Origin: Nemophila menziesii
Lineage: Eukaryota; Streptophyta; Magnoliopsida; Boraginales; Hydrophyllaceae
Direction of reading: 5' to 3'
Assembly (NCBI GenBank): GCA_029959085.1
Contig: JARWIR010000035.1
Span: forward strand, 3,950,501 to 4,014,500
Length of the DNA stretch: 64,000 nt
Position 1 is the stretch's first letter. Every line of letters starts with the position of its first letter. The translations under genes and the position numbers were made by a program. Of this stretch, positions 58,692 to 64,000 are shown in pieces. The notes under the pieces are model-generated. The model saw only the letters and a list, made by a program, of their open reading frames with translations. It did not search any database and was not told the DNA's origin.

Positions 58692-60334
58692 TCAATCGTC
58701 ACCACGATCGTCTTCATCTTCTCTTCTCTCCTCATCTTCTCTCTCTTCATCTCGTCTCTCTTCCTTAGTGGACCCGGGTTTGCTGATCGGCTGCATTCCT
58801 TGGGCGATTCTCATCCCGTTTAATGCCTCGAAGAGAGTGTCTGCCATGCTCGGGGGTTGACTCGGCCGACTACAAGAAGCTGTGGGCCCGGGTGATGCGG
58901 AGGATGGATCCGGTATAGGTGCAAGATTTTGAGCCGCGCGAAGCTCGTTCATCCCAGCCAGAATCGCCTTAAGCAGCTCCTCGCTCTCCCTGTCCGGCTG
59001 TGTTGGAGTCTTGGATCGTTTCTGGACCGGACCAATGGTAGGCACCCAGTATTTAGTCTTGGGTGGGTGTAGGACCTCGATGATTGTCTCGAGCATGGCA
59101 TCCATCTGCTCCTTGATGCTAACTTCAGCACCCTCCGCTCCGGCCTACACAACCTTCTTCTTCATCTTCTCCCGAAGAACACCCTGTAATTAGATTTCAA
59201 TTTAAAAATAAATTAGATTAATAAAAAAATAAATTTAAAATAAAAAATAAATTTAAATCAATAAAAAAAAAGAAGACTTACACTAGCTTTCTCCAAACGC
59301 TGGTCACGCTAGCTATCTGTAGCTGCATCATACGATAGGTGGTTGAAATAGCCGCTTAAAAGAGGAAGCTTTATCTCCTCCTGGGTCTCGTCATCCGTAA
59401 AAGTCAACGGCTCTTTCGTCACCGTCTTCAGCTTCCCCTGGACAGTATACAATAACAAATATTAATTAGTTAACAGTTAAATTAAATAAAATACTAAATT
59501 AAGTTTTAATGTTTAAAACTTATACCTCAATAATCACCTCCCGAGTCTGTGACCAGTTCCTTGACCCCGCCTTGCTCGGAACTGTCTGCTGCTCTCGATT
59601 CTTCTTGTTTATATCAGCCTGACTCTGTTACAAATAAAAAAGAAGTAGTTATAAAATTAATTAAAAAAAATGTATAAATTAATTAATAAATTATTTTTTC
59701 TACCTGTTTCGCCAAGTCATCAAACATCTTCTTCGTCGCCTCCCAAATCACCAGGTCAACATCTCGTGGATTTTCACCCGTGTAATAGGAGTCGTTCTTC
59801 AAATCCGACTTGTATCGCCTGTAGGCTCCTCCAGTCATCGTATTTTATCTCTTAATGATCTCTTCCCAATCGTCTCGCCTCCTCCACTCCTCCAAATCAA
59901 AAAACGGTTGCAGTCGCTGCATAATTACCCCTTTGTTATGGTCGGGGACATGTGACCATTGTTTGTAGCACGGGGGAACAGTCTCTCGAACAGCATTACC
60001 CACCACCTGACCCACGTGTTTGCTATACTCGCCCACGAAGTTCCAGGTGCCGTCTATGACAGAAAAGTCAACTGGAATGGGCCAGCCGACTCTCTTCAGG
60101 GTCTCCTGAGCTGTCCGGATAGAGGTGGCAGCTTTCGGTCTCCTTCTTTTACGTTCACATGTTTTATTGAAAAATATTTATTAATTATATATTTTCTTAT
60201 TTACTAAATAAACATTAATTGAATTTTTTATTACCCGATGGTTGGGCACAATCTGCATTCGAACGTGGTGGACCCCTCCGGGGATCGTTACCTCTCCCGT
60301 CTCCTCCGTGACTCCTACCCATGACAGCAGCCAT
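58692..60334 (-). pseudogene. Transposase_24-type (TnpA-like) gene of CACTA-2, disrupted
   Basis: Minus strand. Exon 1 starts at an ATG near 60334 (MGRSHGGDGRGNDPRRGP) and ends at 'catcgggtaata'. Exon 2 (about 60159-59704) has RVGWPIPVDFSVIDGTWNFV, VPPCYKQWSHVPDHNKG and FFDLEEWRRRDDWEEI, the plant Transposase_24 core. Exon 3 is near 59625-59530 (QADINKKNREQQTVPSKAGS) and exon 4 near 59440-59285. Exon 5 (59185-58692) ends in an acidic, arginine-rich tail (REDEERREDEDDRGDD). In-frame stops at 59845-59847, in exon 4 (near 59312) and in exon 5 (near 59146) disrupt it. CACTA-1 has sense codons at some of these sites. Confidence 0.75.
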
Positions 60335-60360
60335 CTATAAAAATTCATAAAATTTCAAAT

Positions 60361-60960
60361 AAGTCTCCTTTTTTTTTTTAAAATTTGCAATTAATTCCTT
60401 TTTTTTTTTATAAAATTGCATTTTAGTCCAAATTTTTTTAGAATTGCAAATAATTCCTAATTTTCTAAAAAATGCATTTTTGTCCCTTTTTTTTAAAATT
60501 TGCAATTAAGTCCTATATTTTTCGAAAATTGTATTTTAGTCCTATATTTTTCTAAAATTGCATTTTAGTCCAAATTTTTTAAAAATTGCAAATAAGTCAT
60601 ATTTCTAAAAAAATTGTATTTTAGTCCAAATTTTTATAAAATATGCAATTGAGTCCTATTTTTTTTGAAAATTTCATTTTAGTCCAATTTTTTTATAAAA
60701 TTGCATTTTAGTCCTCTATTTTTCTAAAATTGCATTTTAGTCGTATTTTTTATAAAATTGCAATTAAGTCCTTTTTTTTTAAAAAAGTGCATTTTAGTCC
60801 AAATTTTTATAAAATTGTATTTTAGTCCTATTTTTTATAAAATTCAATTTTAGTCCTATTTTTTATAAAATTGCATTTTAGTCCTTAAACATACAAAATT
60901 GTATTTTTGTCCTTCAACATACAAATCAAACATATTGCAAATAGGTCCCTATATCTTAAA
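60361..60960. repeat. T-rich degenerate tandem repeat upstream of the TnpA-like gene
   Basis: About 600 bp made of variants of 'attgcattttagtcctatt' and 'gcaattaagtcc' separated by T runs, in units of roughly 25-35 bp. It lies just before exon 1 on the minus strand, so it is the likely 5' leader or promoter-proximal DNA. It is not coding. Confidence 0.8.
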
Positions 60961-61469
60961 ACACAATCAAATAACAATAACACACCAACCATTACATTAA
61001 ATTACAAAAATCATACCAAAACCCTAATTTTATACAAAGTCCAATTACATATTGTTTTTTAACACAAAAAAAATACCAAACACCCCACAAACATATACAT
61101 AAATCTCGGAATTAATCAAATCACACAAACATTCATGAATTTTTTCAACCAAAAAAAAAAATTGCAAGTTTGATCCGGAAATTGGAACCTGTTACGTAGA
61201 AATGGTGTAGATTTCGTCCATGAATCCATGCCAAGAAGAAGGAATCATACAAAAAAAAACACAAGACAAAATATTAGAAATTAAAAATGAAAAAATGAAA
61301 AAAGTAAAGATTAGAATGTGTATTTGGACTAGAATCATTACCTTATCGTTGGATTTGGTGTTGTTTCTCCTCGGAATAGCTTGGCTATGGCGGATATGGA
61401 GCTTTTGGGTGTGTTTTTGGGTGTTTAGTATGGAAAAAATGAGCTCGGTTAGGGCTTTATAGAATAAAA

Positions 61470-61770
61470 GATTAGAGACGACACGAAATTCGTCGCAGAA
61501 CCTTGAATTTCGTCGCGAATTTGGGCCACGTGTCGCCCCACGTACACACGAACTTTGTGTGTCAAGGGTTAGCGACAACTAGTTGTCGCAAATTTTTGGT
61601 TTGTCGTCGCTAATTTTTCGTGGGCGGGAAAGTTGACCGCCCACGATGACCAATCAATTTTTTTATTATTTATTAGCGACGAAATATCCTTTGAATGTCG
61701 TCGCTAATATTTAACGAAGGCATTCAAAGGATGAATGTCGTCGCGAAATCTTTGAATGTCGTCGCTATTT
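61470..61770. promoter_or_regulatory. Internal block of subterminal-type motifs in CACTA-2
   Basis: Repeated GTCGTCGCTAAT, TTAGCGACGA and TTCGTCGCGAA motifs, the same as at the transposon tip, lie about 1.1 kb upstream of the TnpA-like gene and downstream of the TnpD-like gene. No CACTA terminus is visible beside them. If the encoded protein binds these motifs, this would be an autoregulatory site; that is inference. Confidence 0.6.
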
Positions 61771-61860
61771 TTTTTTAATTTAAAGGATTTAGAAGCTTTC
61801 CCTTTCTTGCATGTTTTTTTTTGTTTTTTTCTTGTTCCTTTTCATATTCTTAATTTGGTG

Positions 61861-63566
61861 TGTTTAGTCAACGTTTTGAGTCAAACTTGAGTGTTCGGGG
61901 TGTTTAGTCAATAGTTAGAGTCAAACTTGAGTGTTCGGGGGGTTTAGTCAATAGTTAGAGTCCAAGTTTAGTGTTCGGGGGGTTTAGTCAATAGTTAGAG
62001 TAAAAGTTGAGTGTTTAGAGTCAAAGTTGAGTGTTTAGGGTCAAAGTTGATTGTTTAGAGTCAAAGTTGAGTGTTTGTGGTCAAAGTTGAGAGTTTATAG
62101 TCAAAGTTGAGTGTTTATAGTCAAAGTTGAGTGTTTAGGGTCAAAGTTGATTGTTTAGAGTCAAAGTTGAGTGTTTATAGTCAAACTTGAGTGTTTAGAG
62201 TCAAAGTTGAGTGTTCGGGGATGTTTAGTCAACGTTTAGAGTCAAACTTGAGTGTTAGGGGGTGTTTAGTCAACAGTTAGAGTCAAACTTGAGTGTTCGG
62301 GGGGTTTAGTCAACAGTTAGAGTCCAAGTTGAGTGTTCGGGGGGTTTAGTCAACAGTTAGAGTCAAAGTTGAGTGTTCAGAGTCAAAGTTAAGTGTTTAG
62401 GGTCAAAGTTGATTGTTTAGAGTCAAAGTTGAGTGTTTTTGGTCAAACTTGAGTGTTTATAGTCGAAGTTGAGTGTTTATAGTCAAAGTTGATTGTTTAG
62501 GGTCAAAGTTGAGTGTTTAGAGTCAAAGTTGAGTGTTTGTGGTCAAACTTGAGTGTTTATAGTCAAAGTTGAGTGTTTATAGTCAAAGTTGAGTGTTTAT
62601 AGTCAAAGTTGATTGTTTAGAGTCAAATTTGAGTTATTTTGATCAAAGTTGAGTGTTTAGAGTCAAAGTTGAGTGTTTAGAGTCCAAGTTGAGTGTTCGG
62701 GGGGTTAGGCAACAGTTAGAGTCAAAGTTGAGTGTTTAGAGTCAAAGTTGAGTGTTTAGAGTCAAAGTTGAGTGTTTATAGTCAAAGTTGAGTGTTTAGA
62801 GTCAAAGTTGAGTGTTTAGGGTCAAAGTTGAGTGTTTAGGGTCAAAGTTGATTGTTTAGAGTCAAAGTTGAGTGTTTAGAGTCAAAGATGAGTGTTTAGA
62901 GTCAAAGTTGAGTGTTTAGAGTCAAAGATGAGTGTTTAGAGTCAAAGTTGAGTGTTTATAGTCAAAGTTGAGTGTTTATAGTCAAAGTTGAGTGTTTATA
63001 GTCAAAGTTGAGTGCTTAGAGTCAAAGTTGAGTGTTTAGGGTCACAGTTGATTGTTTAGAGTCAAAGTTGAGTGTTTTGAGTCAAAGTTGAGTGTTTAGA
63101 GTCAAAGTTGAGTGTTTAGAGTCAAAGTTGAGTGTTTATAGTCAAAGTTGAGTGTTTATAGTCAAAGTTGAGTGTTTAGGGTCAAAGTTGATTGTTTAGA
63201 GTCAAAGTTGAGTGTTTAGAGTCAAAGTTGAGTGTTTAGAGTCAAAGTTGAGTGTTTATAGTCAAAGTTGAGTGTTTATAGTCAAAGTTGAGTGCTTATA
63301 GTCAAAGTTGAGTGTTTAGAGTCAAAGTTGAGTGTTTAGAGTCAAAGTTGAGTGTTTAGAGTCAAAGTTGAGTGTTTAGGGTCAAAGTTGATTGTTTAAA
63401 ATCAAAGTTGAGTGTTTAGAGTCAAAGTTGAGTGTTTAGAGTCAAAGTTGAGTGTTTAGAGTCAAAGTTGAGTGTTTATAGTCAAAGTTGAGTGTTTATT
63501 GTCAAAGTTGAGTGTTTAGAGTCAAAGTTGAGTGTTTAGGGTCAAAGTTGATTGTTTAGAGTCAAA
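61861..63566. repeat. 20 bp minisatellite, about 1.7 kb
   Basis: Roughly 85 tandem copies of a 20 bp unit (agagtcaaagttgagtgttt), with variants AT/GG for the AG and 'gattgttt' for 'gagtgttt'. The left third has a longer, GC-richer variant containing 'cggggggtttagtcaac'. The 'gattgttt' variants recur at multiples of 20 bp (many 140-200 bp apart), which suggests higher-order units. It lies between the two CACTA-2 genes. Confidence 0.92.
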
Positions 63567-63605
63567 CAAAATGTGTTAATACAAATAAACCAAAATTAAA
63601 AAAAC

Positions 63606-64000
63606 CTAATCAGTATCATATCTACTAATAACTATGGGTTCATCATTGCTATCAACCTCTATAGGTTCTTCTTCATCACCGTATTCATCCAAGGTGTCAT
63701 CATGAATTTCCTCATTTTCATCAATAACCGTATCAAAAGACAAGTCAATAAAAAAATGAGCAGGATCAATCTCGATCTCCTCGGTGGATGCCAATGGTAT
63801 GCTAATGTTCTCATTCCCCGTGCTATCCAATGGTATGCTGATGCTCTCATTTCCAGTAGGGAGTGATTCCGAACCCCATAACTCAGGACTCCATCCATGT
63901 CGATCGCTTATTTCCCAAACGGCTTTCCACCCTTTCATTGATTTCTCTGAACTAATCTCGTCGATGTAAAACACTTTCTTGGCCTGCGATGCTAAAATGT
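63606..64000 (-). CDS. C-terminal end of TnpD-type CACTA transposase (partial)
   Basis: The frame is open from the window edge to a stop at 63606. It starts ILASQAKKVFYIDE and continues GWKAVWEISDRHGW, which fits the end of the region Pfam calls DUF4216 at the C-terminus of plant CACTA TnpD/TNP2 transposases. A long acidic tail follows (DEYGDEEEPIEVDSNDEP) and contains a repeated STGNE-ISIPL segment. The first plausible start codon lies outside the window; the apparent start at 63974 is a GTG inside the frame. No stop is seen in this part. The catalytic core would be encoded to the right. Confidence 0.72.
   Translation of the reverse strand, partial: ILASQAKKVFYIDEISSEKSMKGWKAVWEISDRHGWSPELWGSESLPTGNESISIPLDSTGNENISIPLASTEEIEIDPAHFFIDLSFDTVIDENEEIHDDTLDEYGDEEEPIEVDSNDEPIVISRYDTD

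Larger units (their letters stand above)
57953..64000 (-). mobile_element. CACTA-2: En/Spm-type DNA transposon, continues past the window
   Basis: The terminus CACTACTGGATTCGCC at 57953 is followed by dense subterminal repeats (to about 58385). A Transposase_24-type gene lies at 60334-58692 (minus strand), then a block of the same motifs at 61470-61770, a minisatellite at 61861-63566, and the C-terminal end of a TnpD-type transposase (63606 to the edge, minus strand). Two genes in this order are typical of plant CACTA elements. The other terminus lies beyond 64000. Confidence 0.85.

Noticed and set aside
61192..61578. 128-codon minus-strand frame
   Set aside because: It has no family resemblance, overlaps subterminal-type motifs and has a composition typical of chance AT-rich frames. 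A leader exon of CACTA-2 cannot be excluded but is not supported.
57953..61780. A short complete CACTA element ending near 61780
   Set aside because: Subterminal motifs occur at both ends of this stretch, but no terminal CACTA in reverse orientation is visible near 61780, and a TnpD-type gene follows in the same orientation.
61861..63566. Telomere-like TTTAGGG in the minisatellite
   Set aside because: TTTAGGG appears only once in some 20 bp units and never in tandem, so this is not a telomeric or interstitial telomere array.
61861..63566. CRISPR array
   Set aside because: Direct tandem units with no unique spacers, in a plant genome; this is a minisatellite.

Overview
The window is AT-rich, repeat-dense nuclear DNA from a flowering plant, most likely a eudicot and probably pericentromeric or otherwise heterochromatic. 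The evidence is that every recognisable protein belongs to a plant transposable element: Ty3/gypsy elements of the Athila/Tat type (LTRs of 1.5-1.8 kb, primer sites of the TGGCGCCGCTGCCGGGGA kind, FMDD reverse transcriptase) and CACTA (En/Spm) DNA transposons with TTAGCGACGA subterminal motifs. I see no host protein gene, rRNA gene or functional tRNA gene.

Layout. 1-2399 is anonymous AT-rich DNA. 2400-4085 is a minus-strand relic LTR. 4086-11235 is gypsy-I (minus strand): a 1.58 kb LTR, primer site and a degenerate gag-pro-RT-RNaseH-integrase region, cut off inside the integrase tail. 11236-29215 and 37958-43985 hold copies of a complex unit of about 10 kb. Each unit carries an old gypsy LTR, a roughly 3 kb fold-back made of two inverted gag/protease fragments, and a Copia relic. 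29413-37957 is gypsy-II (plus strand), which interrupts the array: two 1481 bp LTRs, an intact 603-codon gag, almost all of pol deleted, a second small coiled-coil ORF, and a second partial gag after the 3' LTR. 43986-47116 is spacer with a possible SINE. 47117 to about 49690 is CACTA-1, a decayed and truncated transposon. 50126-56194 is gypsy-III, a non-autonomous element with a perfect 5 bp target duplication whose whole internal region lies inverted between its LTR sequences. It sits in another copy of the relic LTR (49762-50125 plus 56195-57665). From 57953 to beyond the right edge is CACTA-2: a terminal repeat, a decayed Transposase_24-type gene, a 1.7 kb minisatellite, and the C-terminal end of a TnpD-type transposase.

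How the parts relate. Gypsy-II and gypsy-III have almost no pol, so both must have depended on enzymes supplied by another element. They nevertheless share an unusual 3' half: a GC-rich array of short palindromes, a small coiled-coil ORF, a 20-nt hairpin beside a polypurine-like tract, and about 800 bp of conserved non-coding sequence before the LTR. This shared non-coding architecture, and the long fold-back carrying gypsy gag/protease sequence (a possible source of silencing RNA), are the most interesting signals here. All homology statements come from reading the sequence; no alignment or database search was run.
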